This document shows, one piece after another, positions 7,558 through 15,100 of a stretch of 37,130 nt of DNA. The stretch spans positions 8,557 through 45,686 of the forward strand of contig DHLW01000053.1 of the NCBI GenBank assembly GCA_002405485.1. Direction: 5' to 3'. Under the pieces are notes generated by a model. It saw nothing but the letters and a program-made list of their open reading frames with translations, was not told where the DNA came from and ran no database searches. Origin of the DNA: Phycisphaerales bacterium UBA4658 (lineage in GTDB: Bacteria > Planctomycetota > Phycisphaerae > Phycisphaerales > UBA1924). The translations under genes were made by a program, and so were the position numbers. Every line of letters starts with the position of its first letter. Positions within the stretch are counted from its first letter, which is position 1.

Positions 7558-8295
7558 ATGCCCGATTCGGCACGCCCCCCACCACCCCACCCCCCCCCAT
7601 CCCCACCACCCCCGCCTCCCCCGTCCGCCCCGCTCCCCACCACTGGCGCGGGAGATGACGATGCACGCGACCGGGAACTGGTGGCGGAGATCCGCCGGGC
7701 CGGGCTGACATCCCCCCATGGCAAGGCGGCATGGAGCGAGCTCTTCCTCCGCTACCAGGACCGCCTCTTTACCATCGCGCTCCGCATGGTCCATCACCGG
7801 GAGACCGCCGCAGACCTGACCCAGGACGCCTTCGTCAAGGTCCTCGGCGGCCTGGACTCCTACGACGGGCGAAGCAAGCTCAGCACGTGGATGTTCAGGG
7901 TCACGATGAACGTCTGCCTCTCCCACCTGCGGGCCGCCAAGCTCCGCAGCCACGCCAGTCTGGAGACCATCGCTCCCTCGCTCAGCCGAGGGTTATCCCC
8001 TGAACAGGGTGTGGCTTTGCGTGGCGGGGGCATTCGTTCGGGCCAAGCGGGGTCGGATGGGGAACTTCGGCCGGAGCTCGGCGTCGAACTTCAGCAGCGG
8101 CGGCGACGGGTCGCCGCGGCGTTGTCGGCACTCGATCCCGAGCACCGGGCGATCCTGGTGCTTCGGGACGTGCAAGGTCTGGAGTATGACCAGATCGCGG
8201 CGGTGCTGGAGGTCGCGGTGGGGACAGTCAAGAGCCGGCTCTTTCGAGCCCGGGCCGCATTGCGGGCGTTGATGGACGACGAGCGACATGACTGA
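7558..8295 (+). CDS. ECF-family RNA polymerase sigma factor
   Basis: 245 residues. It directs RNA polymerase to a specific promoter set. Region 2 spans about residues 62-130 (ELFLRYQDRLFTIALRMVHH, DLTQDAFVKVLGGLDSYDG, LSTWMFRVTMNVCLSHLR). Region 4 spans about 180-238 (ALSALDPEHRAILVLRDVQG, YDQIAAVLEVAVGTVKSRLF). The first 30 residues are almost pure Pro/His/Ser, encoded by C-rich DNA with a run of nine C. The linker between regions 2 and 4 is long and Gly/Arg-rich. The ATG at 7558 is the closest start to the sigma domain; the same frame is open far upstream but lies antisense to signal peptidase. The stop overlaps the next gene by 8 bases, so the two are probably translationally coupled and the neighbour is the likely anti-sigma factor. 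Confidence 0.92.
   Translation: MPDSARPPPPHPPPSPPPPPPPSAPLPTTGAGDDDARDRELVAEIRRAGLTSPHGKAAWSELFLRYQDRLFTIALRMVHHRETAADLTQDAFVKVLGGLDSYDGRSKLSTWMFRVTMNVCLSHLRAAKLRSHASLETIAPSLSRGLSPEQGVALRGGGIRSGQAGSDGELRPELGVELQQRRRRVAAALSALDPEHRAILVLRDVQGLEYDQIAAVLEVAVGTVKSRLFRARAALRALMDDERHD
7590..7598 (+). repeat. C9 homopolymer tract at the 5' end of the sigma factor gene
   Basis: Nine consecutive C within a C-rich low-complexity stretch (about 7570-7630), around codon 11-14 of the sigma factor. Slippage by one base would shift the frame before the sigma domains. Confidence 0.8.
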
Positions 8296-9481
8296 TCGGC
8301 TGAACCAGATTGTCGCACTCGTGCCCCCGGGCGTCACGCCCGAGGACGTGATCGATCTGGTCGATGGGCGGTTGCCCAAGAGCCGCGAGGCGGTGGTGAT
8401 CGACGCGATCTCCAGGCAGCCGCGACTTGGAGCTCTGATCAAGCAGTTGCGCGATGATCGGGACGGGTTGGCCCTGCTCCAGCATGAGCACGCCCCGGCC
8501 GGCATGCTCAGCGGGATCGAGTCGCGTTTGCAGACTCAGGCCCTGCGCGAGCTCGCGTCGGCGGAGGCCCAGATCGACGCCGGCATTCCGGTGTCCACTG
8601 TCGAGCATGTCGGGCCCGGCGCCCTGCGCATCCTGCTCGAGAGCGTCTGGGCGCGTCGGCTGGCGACGGCGGCATCGCTGGCGATCATCGCCGGGCTCGC
8701 TGTCGCCGGCGCGCGACACCTGGTGAAGACCGGCACGTTCCACTGGCCCTACGGCATTGCCGATCGATCGACGCAGGAGCAGGTCGTCCCCTCAGATCCC
8801 ACTCCCGCCCCCGCGCCGGAGCCGACGGCCATCGCCGGCGGCACGCCCGCTGGCGGCGACACCCAGACCATCGCTTCCCCGGCGCCAGCGGATCGCCCAG
8901 CGCCGATCACCTTGGCACAGGCGATGGATCTGGCCCGAGAGCACCGGTTGGCGATCGTTGTGCGCACGCTGGATACCGCGGCGGGCGTGTCGGCGGTCAG
9001 GCACGTGGACGCCGTGGCTCGCGGAGCGGGGCTCGGTCGAGATGGGCCCTGGACGGTCGTGCAGGAGCAATCGGCGGCCCCGGCTCTGGCCGCGTTGTGG
9101 ACGCCGGCTGTGGACGTTCCGGGGCTGCCTGGCCCGATGCGGGATGGTGATCCGTCGTCGCCGAATCCAACGGTGGTCGCCGGCGATCATGGTGGATCGC
9201 CGCCCTCGGGGGATCAGGACGTGCCGTCGGTCCCCGCCTCCAAGCTCGTGGTCAAGGCGATGTACGTGGTGAGCGTGACGCCTTCGGAGCGTGCGATCGA
9301 GACGCTGCGAGAATCGCTGACGATCGGCGGCGGCGATGCGCACATCGCATTCCGCGCTCTTGCCGAGCCGGTTCTTGCGGAGCTCTCCGCGCAGCCCAGG
9401 GACGTGCTGTGGTGGTCCGGGTCGCCGGCGGATTGGTTGCCGCGTCGGCGGGTGCCGGTGATCATCGAGACGGTGGAATAG
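8288..9481 (+). CDS. Putative membrane anti-sigma factor
   Basis: 397 residues. I do not recognise a named family. A cytoplasmic N-terminal part (about 1-120, helical, charged) precedes one membrane segment at about 124-141 (LATAASLAIIAGLAVAGA). After it comes an exported C-terminal part beginning with a Pro/Ala/Thr-rich linker (about 155-200) and then a folded-looking region with AQAMDLAREHRLAIVVRTLD. No zinc-binding HxxxCxxC of ZAS-type anti-sigma factors is present. The role is inferred from the single membrane span and from the 8-base overlap with the ECF sigma gene. The 3' end overlaps the convergent comEC gene by 20 bases. Confidence 0.8.
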   Translation: MTDRLNQIVALVPPGVTPEDVIDLVDGRLPKSREAVVIDAISRQPRLGALIKQLRDDRDGLALLQHEHAPAGMLSGIESRLQTQALRELASAEAQIDAGIPVSTVEHVGPGALRILLESVWARRLATAASLAIIAGLAVAGARHLVKTGTFHWPYGIADRSTQEQVVPSDPTPAPAPEPTAIAGGTPAGGDTQTIASPAPADRPAPITLAQAMDLAREHRLAIVVRTLDTAAGVSAVRHVDAVARGAGLGRDGPWTVVQEQSAAPALAALWTPAVDVPGLPGPMRDGDPSSPNPTVVAGDHGGSPPSGDQDVPSVPASKLVVKAMYVVSVTPSERAIETLRESLTIGGGDAHIAFRALAEPVLAELSAQPRDVLWWSGSPADWLPRRRVPVIIETVE

Positions 9482-12053
9482 ACTCGCCGCGATCCGCCGT
9501 CGATCGCATCGTCCCCGCGACGATCCGGCCATCCCTGAGCAGTTCGACGGAAACCGCGCCGTGCACCGCGGTGGAGCGCACGAGCGTGCGGGGAAGCCAC
9601 TGGACCCAGTCCTGGGCGTCCGCGAAGCGCCGCGATGAGGACAGGATCGCCACGACGGGATCGAGATCGGCGATCGCCGAGGCAGCGCCCTCGTCCCGCG
9701 TGATCGGAAGCACGACCACGTCGGCTCGGCCCGAGGCCCGGAGCACGCCGGAGGCGAGCGCCTCCGGGCGGAGCGACCCCGGGAACACGGCGGCGACGGA
9801 TCCGCCGTCCGCCGATCCGCGTTCGACACGCACGGCGATCGCGCCGGAGTGTTCGTGCAGCACGACCGCGCGCAGCCCGCCGATGTCAAGCCGATCCCCG
9901 GCGCGCGCCGGCGTGATGCGGACCTGCCGCCGAGCGAGCACGGCGAGCGTCTGTCCCGCCGGGCTCTGTGGGTGCATCTCGGCGATGTGCAGCAGGTCGG
10001 ATGGCACGATGACCTCGCGGGTGCGCAGGCGCGCGGCGGCGTCGGCCACTCCGGAGAGGCGATCCACGCCGGGTCCGGTCACGATCATCGTCGGCACGGA
10101 GCGCACGCCGAGATGGGCAAGCGCCTGGGGCACGCGGCGCAGCCCGATCGCGGTATCGGTGGACCCGCAGTCCACGAGCAGGGCGTCGGTGCCGGAACGC
10201 AGGAGGTGGCAGGAGCCCTGCCCGACGCAGAGCGCGTCGATCCGCAGCAGCGCGTCCTTCTGGGGTCGAGGGAGCAGGAGCATCTGGGCGGCGAGCCACG
10301 CGGCGAGGATGCCCAGCGATGCGAGCAGCCTGGGATCACGAACGCTGAGCCGGCTCGCGCCCACGACCAGCACCACGCCGCAGCACGCGGCCCAGAGGGG
10401 GCTGAGCAGCGGCAAACGGACAAACCCGGTGGCTGCGGAATCCAGCCCCATGACCACTCCGACAAGCAGGCCGGAGCACGCATCCAGCGCCCACGCGGCA
10501 GGTTCGGCAAAGAAAGGCGCCGCGATCGCCAGCAGCAGGACGACATATCCCGCCCACAGCAGCAGCACCGTCAACGGCAGGACCACCAGGGTCGCAAGCG
10601 GAGCCAGCACGCTGATCTCACCGGTGCCCGCGGCCAGAATGGGGAGCGAGACGCCCCAGGCCAGGATCGTCGCGCTGATCTGGGCCTGCAGCGCGCGCCA
10701 GCACCATTGCATCGCGGGCGGTATCCACGCCACAACCGGCGGACCGCGACGCGGAACGCGCACGCCCAGCCCGCGGATCGGCACGCCCCAGAGCCGCTCG
10801 TGCATCGTGTCGCCCAGAACGAGCAGCGCGGCGACGATGCCGAAGCTGAGCTGAAAGCCCATGGACCAGGCATCGAGCGGACGCGCGATGAGCACCCCGC
10901 AGGCGACCCACCCCAGGATCGTCGCCCGGTCGTATCGACGCCCGCAGGCGTCAGCCATCAGGAGCACGAGCACGATCGCGCCGGCGCGGAGGATCGGGGC
11001 CTGGGCCGGGAGCAGGAGCATGTACCCGAGCACGAGCATCGCGATGATCACCGGCTCGATCCAGCCACGATCACCCGTGAGACGGAGCAGCACCATGACC
11101 ACCCCGGCCATCACGGCGAGGTTGAAGCCGGAGATGGCGATGAGGTGCAGCAGACCGAGCCGGGTGAACGCCGCGTTCACCTCGTCGAGCGCTCGATCGC
11201 GCTCGCCCAGCAGCATGGCGCTGAGCAAGGCCCTCGAGGGCGAGGGCCGATCGGCGTCACCTTCGAGCACGGCAAGACAGCGGGCTCGCGCGGCCCCGAT
11301 CGCCGCGTACCACCAGCCGACCAGCCGCTCGCCCATGCTCACCGGCGCCGAGGCGGTCGCGAGCGTCGGGTCGGGAACCTCCATCACGGCGATGACGCCA
11401 TCCTGCCTGGCAAGTGCGGCCCAGTCCGGTTCACCGGGGTTCATGCCCCCGCCGATGGGTCGAAGCCGGCCGCTGATGGTGATGAACGCCCCCGGGCGTA
11501 CGAACTCTGGAAGCGACGCCGGGGAGCACTCAACGCGAACGCGGACACCCCCTGAGCCGCGAACCGGCCCAACGTCGGTGACGCCGAGCGCAAAGCCGGT
11601 CTGCAGCGGGGCGTTGCCGAACGCGGCGAGCGTTCCCTCCCCGAACTCGATGCGGCGCGGCACATCGCGGATGACCCCGCGAACCCTGGTGATGATCGTC
11701 TCTCCCGAGTCAGTGTCGACGCGCTCATCCTGGATGATCGACGCGAGCCCGCCGACGGGTTGCTCGACGATGCGCACGGTGTACCACGCGCCGGCGAGCA
11801 GCACCACCGCTGAACCAAGCATGACGCGGGCGATCCATCCGCGGGCGAGCGCGGCGATCGCACAGGCCCCGGCGGCAACGGCGATCAGCAGGCGAAGATC
11901 CAGATCGATCCTGGTCTGCTCCGCGAGCCAGTAGCCCAGCACGACAAGGCCCACCACATACCACGAGCGTCGTCCCCGCCGCGGACGAGCGACGGCGGAG
12001 CCAAACCCGCGTTCCGCGTGGGCGCGAGCGATGGACCATGGCAGGCGAGCCAT
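9462..12053 (-). CDS. comEC: ComEC/Rec2-family DNA-uptake channel with a degenerate C-terminal metallo-beta-lactamase-like domain
   Basis: 863 residues, multi-pass inner membrane protein. ComEC forms the channel that carries single-stranded DNA into the cytoplasm during transformation. N-terminal membrane spans lie at about 32-95, then an OB-like soluble domain at about 100-235. The Competence core begins near residue 275, with GLLHLIAISGFNLAVMAG (300-317) and many further spans to about 595. The C-terminal domain (about 604-855) starts like a ComEC beta-lactamase-like domain (LCVGQGSCHLLRSGTDALL, then VDCGS). However, the position where the HxHxDH metal motif normally sits reads TMIVTGPGVDRLSGV (655-669), with no His. 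The domain therefore probably binds no metal and is not a nuclease. The start is the ATG at 12053, preceded by a good promoter-like sequence and no Shine-Dalgarno sequence. Confidence 0.93.
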   Translation of the reverse strand: MARLPWSIARAHAERGFGSAVARPRRGRRSWYVVGLVVLGYWLAEQTRIDLDLRLLIAVAAGACAIAALARGWIARVMLGSAVVLLAGAWYTVRIVEQPVGGLASIIQDERVDTDSGETIITRVRGVIRDVPRRIEFGEGTLAAFGNAPLQTGFALGVTDVGPVRGSGGVRVRVECSPASLPEFVRPGAFITISGRLRPIGGGMNPGEPDWAALARQDGVIAVMEVPDPTLATASAPVSMGERLVGWWYAAIGAARARCLAVLEGDADRPSPSRALLSAMLLGERDRALDEVNAAFTRLGLLHLIAISGFNLAVMAGVVMVLLRLTGDRGWIEPVIIAMLVLGYMLLLPAQAPILRAGAIVLVLLMADACGRRYDRATILGWVACGVLIARPLDAWSMGFQLSFGIVAALLVLGDTMHERLWGVPIRGLGVRVPRRGPPVVAWIPPAMQWCWRALQAQISATILAWGVSLPILAAGTGEISVLAPLATLVVLPLTVLLLWAGYVVLLLAIAAPFFAEPAAWALDACSGLLVGVVMGLDSAATGFVRLPLLSPLWAACCGVVLVVGASRLSVRDPRLLASLGILAAWLAAQMLLLPRPQKDALLRIDALCVGQGSCHLLRSGTDALLVDCGSTDTAIGLRRVPQALAHLGVRSVPTMIVTGPGVDRLSGVADAAARLRTREVIVPSDLLHIAEMHPQSPAGQTLAVLARRQVRITPARAGDRLDIGGLRAVVLHEHSGAIAVRVERGSADGGSVAAVFPGSLRPEALASGVLRASGRADVVVLPITRDEGAASAIADLDPVVAILSSSRRFADAQDWVQWLPRTLVRSTAVHGAVSVELLRDGRIVAGTMRSTADRGESIPPSR

Positions 12054-12061
12054 GGGGGCAG

Positions 12062-12090
12062 AGAATGACCGATTGCATGACCCGCGTCAA
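12062..12090 (-). promoter_or_regulatory. Candidate promoter of comEC (TTGACG-17-CATTCT)
   Basis: On the minus strand TTGACG (12090-12085, 5 of 6 to the -35 consensus) is separated by exactly 17 bases from CATTCT (12067-12062). The ATG of comEC follows after 8 bases, so transcription should start at or just before the start codon, giving a leaderless or nearly leaderless mRNA. It lies between comEC and the upstream pseudopilin gene, so comEC can be expressed independently. Confidence 0.5.
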
Positions 12091-12150
12091 CCCGCGGCGA
12101 TCGCACTCGAAGAAGGATGCGGACCAGCGGCGTGACGGCGATTGACTGGA

Positions 12151-13158
12151 TCACTGCCCGGCGGTGGTGATCACGTCGTCAAAGCCGCCGGAGGTGACGA
12201 TGTCCTGATTGGGCGTGTACCGGACGACGCCCGGCTTGCCGGCACGTTCGGTGGCGCCCATGTAGATCCCGTTGTTGCCGGCGGAATGGAGGACGATCGG
12301 GCCGCGTGGGCGAAGCGGGCGGGGGTTGCCGGCCGGGGCGGCGGGATCCGGGGCGGCGGGATTGCCCAGGAGCGCCTGGAGCGAGAACACGCGATTGGCG
12401 ATGGGGACCGTCTGGTTGAGGATGCTCCCCTGGGTGCTGACGACGAACTGCATGGTCTCGCCGCGCTTGCCCAAGGAGGTCACGTCATTGGAAAGGAACC
12501 CTGCGTTGGAGGCCCAGGTGAAGGCGGGGATGACGTTGGCGTTGTCGGTGTTCTCGGCAACGAAGTCGGTCGTCGCCGACGAGTCGCTCTGGACCCACGC
12601 GAGGATCGGCTGTCCGAAGGCGTCGGTGAGCACGGGCAGGAGAGCGTTATCGTTGCTGGTGGTGACCTTGCGCTTGCCAGCGCCGGTCTGCGCGACGAAG
12701 CGCTTGTCGAGCGTGAAGTAGGACTTGGCGGCAGATCCGCTGGACGCCGAGGGCGCGCCGAGCGCGGCGGTGTCGACGTTGACCGAGTTGTCGGCGTTGC
12801 CCGGGCCGACGGTGATGATGCCCTGGTTGAGGTCGCGGGCCTTCTTGGTCGTCCCGCCGAGCAGGTCGAGCATCATGTTGTCCATGTTCGTGAACCCGAA
12901 GGTCGCGGCATTGGCGCCCGCGCCCATCTGGTTGAACGAGAAGAACCCCGGGCGGCGTCGCTGATCGATCTCAAACTGTGCACAGGCGCTCCCGAGCTGC
13001 ACCATGTTCGTGCGGGTGTCGGCGTTGCGGGCCGCGGTTCGCCCGCCGGCGATGGCCGGGATGATGATGCCGATCAGCAGGGCGATGACCGCCAGCACGA
13101 CGAGCATCTCGACCAGAGAGAAGCCGCCCCGCACGCCTGTGTTTGTCCGCATCGTCAT
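12151..13158 (-). CDS. Type IV pilin/pseudopilin-like protein with prepilin N-terminal methylation motif
   Basis: 335 residues. A type III signal sequence is seen at the N-terminus: basic MTMRTNTGVRGG, cleavage after Gly12, then FSLVEMLVVLAVIALLIGII with the conserved Glu at mature position +5. It should be processed by a prepilin peptidase and assembled in a type IV pilus or type II secretion pseudopilus. The rest lacks a motif I can name; it resembles the many prepilin-type proteins of planctomycetes. The ATG at 13158 has CGGAG about 9 bases upstream; a second in-frame ATG follows two codons later. The gene lies directly upstream of comEC on the same strand, so a link to DNA uptake is possible, but comEC has its own candidate promoter. 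Confidence 0.88.
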   Translation of the reverse strand: MTMRTNTGVRGGFSLVEMLVVLAVIALLIGIIIPAIAGGRTAARNADTRTNMVQLGSACAQFEIDQRRRPGFFSFNQMGAGANAATFGFTNMDNMMLDLLGGTTKKARDLNQGIITVGPGNADNSVNVDTAALGAPSASSGSAAKSYFTLDKRFVAQTGAGKRKVTTSNDNALLPVLTDAFGQPILAWVQSDSSATTDFVAENTDNANVIPAFTWASNAGFLSNDVTSLGKRGETMQFVVSTQGSILNQTVPIANRVFSLQALLGNPAAPDPAAPAGNPRPLRPRGPIVLHSAGNNGIYMGATERAGKPGVVRYTPNQDIVTSGGFDDVITTAGQ

Positions 13159-13499
13159 CGCCGATCTCCGCTCGCAGAGCACTGAAAACCACTGGCCGAC
13201 CATCGCCGCCCGCCCACCCCGACATTGTCGTTGCCCGTGTGGGGCGTCACCCTCAACATCTGTTCGCCCACCGGAATGGGCCTGATCCGGAACACGAACC
13301 CGAACCCTGTGAATACCCCGAGGAGAACCGTCGCATCATCCCCACAGACTCCGAACGCGAGTTCGCCCGGGTAAGAACCGGGTGATCCTAGGGGTGAGTA
13401 CGCAGTTGGAGCGACCATCTGGCTTTCTTCGGGGTCCTGGGGTGTGGGCATGCCGCACCGGGTTTGAACTCTGCGCTCTGAGGCCGCATACTCAGCATT
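13159..13499. other. Divergent intergenic region without a gene
   Basis: 341 bases between the pseudopilin gene (minus) and the YrdC/phosphatase gene (plus). Short open frames exist on both strands, but none has a convincing start or resembles a protein. A weak inverted repeat CCCGG-7-CCGGG occurs near 13366-13382. The promoter of the plus-strand gene sits at the right end. Nothing else is seen. Confidence 0.6.
13464..13492 (+). promoter_or_regulatory. Candidate promoter (TTGAAC-17-CATACT), leaderless start
   Basis: TTGAAC (13464-13469) and CATACT (13487-13492) are separated by 17 bases and each match the sigma-70 consensus at 4 of 6 positions. The GTG start at 13500 follows after 7 bases. 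This supports the GTG start of the downstream gene, which has no Shine-Dalgarno sequence at proper spacing. Confidence 0.45.
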
Positions 13500-14621
13500 G
13501 TGCCCGACGATGACCCCGACAGTTCGTCCCCGGCGACGGCGCGCGTCGATGCGTCGGAGATCATGCTCGGCTCGCTCTCAGCCCCAGCCAGGGCCGAGGC
13601 ACTCGATGCGGCGAACCGCGCCCTTGAACATCCGGCGGCCTGCGTGATCGCCGATGGCGACACCGGGCCGCTCTTGATCCTGCCCGCGGGATCCGAGTCT
13701 GTCGCCCGGGCGAGCGAGCTGGGGCTGGTCGCGTGGATGGCCCGAACCCCAGGGCAGATCGAACAGACCGTCAGCGTGCCAAGAGCCGCCGCGCGCGTGG
13801 TGCGGACGCTCCTGCCCGGACCGGCGGTGCTGCGCATCGGACTGGGCCCGTCGGCATCGGCAGATCCGCGGCCCGGGCTCGTGGAGCGTGATGGCCGGGC
13901 GTATGTGTGCGTGCGGATCTGCGGCGACTCACCCGCCGCGGACATCGCGGCTCGGAGCGAGCGGACCTTGCTGGCCTGCGAAGCGCTGGGCACGCCGGTC
14001 TCGAGCGCGGAGGTTGCGGCGTGGGCCGGGCGGCAGGGGTTGCGGGTCGCGTCGGTGCTCCGGTCCATCCGGGCGCGATTCTCTGCCGAGGGTCCCAGTG
14101 TGGTGGTGATCGAAGCCACGGGCCAGGTGCGCATCGAGCGTGAGGGGGCGTATGAGGAGCGGTACGTGCTCAAGCATGCGGGGCTGAATGTGCTGATGGT
14201 GTGCACGGGCAACACCTGCCGAAGCCCGATGGCCGAGGCCATCGCGACCGGGCTTGCCGAGCGACGGGGGATGTCGGGCGTGCGTGTCTCAAGCGCGGGC
14301 GTGGGCGCGGTCGCCGGCGCAGCGGCGACCCCCGAGGGCGTGCGTGCCGTCCGGTCACTGGGCTATGCCCGGGCGTCGACCATGTCTCGCCCGCTGACGC
14401 TGAGGATGATCCAGGACGCCGACGTGATCTTCACCATGACCCGCTCGCACCTGGCCGGGGTGCTCCAGATGGACCCGTCGGCGGGGAGCAAGGCGCAACT
14501 GCTGGACCCCGAAGGACAGGACGTGCCGGATCCGATCGGCCTTCCCCAGGCCGCATACGATGCCACGGCGGGTGCACTGGAACGCATGATCGAGGCGCGA
14601 CTGAAGGAGCTGTCGACATGA
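13500..14621 (+). CDS. Fusion: degenerate YrdC/Sua5-like domain plus low-molecular-weight protein phosphatase (YwlE-like)
   Basis: 373 residues. Residues about 25-215 resemble a YrdC/TsaC fold (LLPGPAVLRIGLG at 104-116 matches the family's PGPxT box), but the usual N-terminal nucleotide/threonine-binding motifs are not recognisable, so threonylcarbamoyl-adenylate synthesis is doubtful. Residues about 230-373 are a complete low-molecular-weight phosphatase: P-loop CTGNTCRSPM with nucleophile Cys235 and Arg241, and the general acid Asp344 in DVPDPIG. Thr239 in the P-loop is the residue that in B. subtilis YwlE sets preference for phosphoarginine; tyrosine phosphatases have Ile or similar there. 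The gene overlaps rpiB by ATGA. The order sua5-ywlE-rpiB is also known in B. subtilis, so the fusion preserves an ancient neighbourhood. The GTG start is supported by the promoter spacing; an ATG at 13563 is the alternative. Confidence 0.88.
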   Translation: MPDDDPDSSSPATARVDASEIMLGSLSAPARAEALDAANRALEHPAACVIADGDTGPLLILPAGSESVARASELGLVAWMARTPGQIEQTVSVPRAAARVVRTLLPGPAVLRIGLGPSASADPRPGLVERDGRAYVCVRICGDSPAADIAARSERTLLACEALGTPVSSAEVAAWAGRQGLRVASVLRSIRARFSAEGPSVVVIEATGQVRIEREGAYEERYVLKHAGLNVLMVCTGNTCRSPMAEAIATGLAERRGMSGVRVSSAGVGAVAGAAATPEGVRAVRSLGYARASTMSRPLTLRMIQDADVIFTMTRSHLAGVLQMDPSAGSKAQLLDPEGQDVPDPIGLPQAAYDATAGALERMIEARLKELST

Positions 14622-15079
14622 AGCTGGCATTGAGCGCCGATCACCGCGGAGTCGCCGCCACCAGACTTCTGGCCGACCGCCTCCGCTCCCAGGGGCACGA
14701 GGTCGAGATCCTCGGGCAGCTCAACGGCGAGACCTGCGACTATCCCGACCCGGCGTATGCGGTCGGCCGGTGCGTCGCCGGGAACTCCGCGCAGCGGGGC
14801 ATCCTCATTTGCGGCTCGGGCATCGGCATGTGCATCGCCGCCAACAAGGTCAAGGGCGTTCGGGCGGCCCTGGTGCACGACGAGCTGACCGCCGAGATGA
14901 GCCGAAGCCACAACGACGCCAACGTGCTGTGCATGTCCGCCGACCTTCTCGGGCAGCGGCTCATCGAGAAGATCGTCGACATCTGGCTCGCCACGCCCTT
15001 CCAGGGCGGACGGCACGAGCGTCGCGTGCGCAAGATTGCGGCGATCGAGAACGGGCTCGATCCGAGCACCTCGCCGTAA
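14618..15079 (+). CDS. rpiB: Ribose-5-phosphate isomerase B
   Basis: 153 residues, the usual length. It interconverts ribose 5-phosphate and ribulose 5-phosphate in the cytoplasmic pentose phosphate pathway. Diagnostic features are the N-terminal LALSADHRG with Asp8/His9, the catalytic Cys65 in ICGSGIGMCIAANK, and VRAALVHDELTAEMSRSHND with the phosphate-binding His/Arg region. The ATG overlaps the stop of the preceding phosphatase fusion (ATGA), so it is translationally coupled and very probably co-transcribed. The convergent neighbour ends 21 bases beyond its stop. Confidence 0.95.
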   Translation: MKLALSADHRGVAATRLLADRLRSQGHEVEILGQLNGETCDYPDPAYAVGRCVAGNSAQRGILICGSGIGMCIAANKVKGVRAALVHDELTAEMSRSHNDANVLCMSADLLGQRLIEKIVDIWLATPFQGGRHERRVRKIAAIENGLDPSTSP

Positions 15080-15100
15080 TGCGGCCCGCTTGATCACGGG

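Noticed and set aside
9849..11555. Long plus-strand open frames opposite comEC
   Set aside because: Low-complexity His/Arg/Asp-rich translation without motifs, while the minus strand gives a full ComEC.
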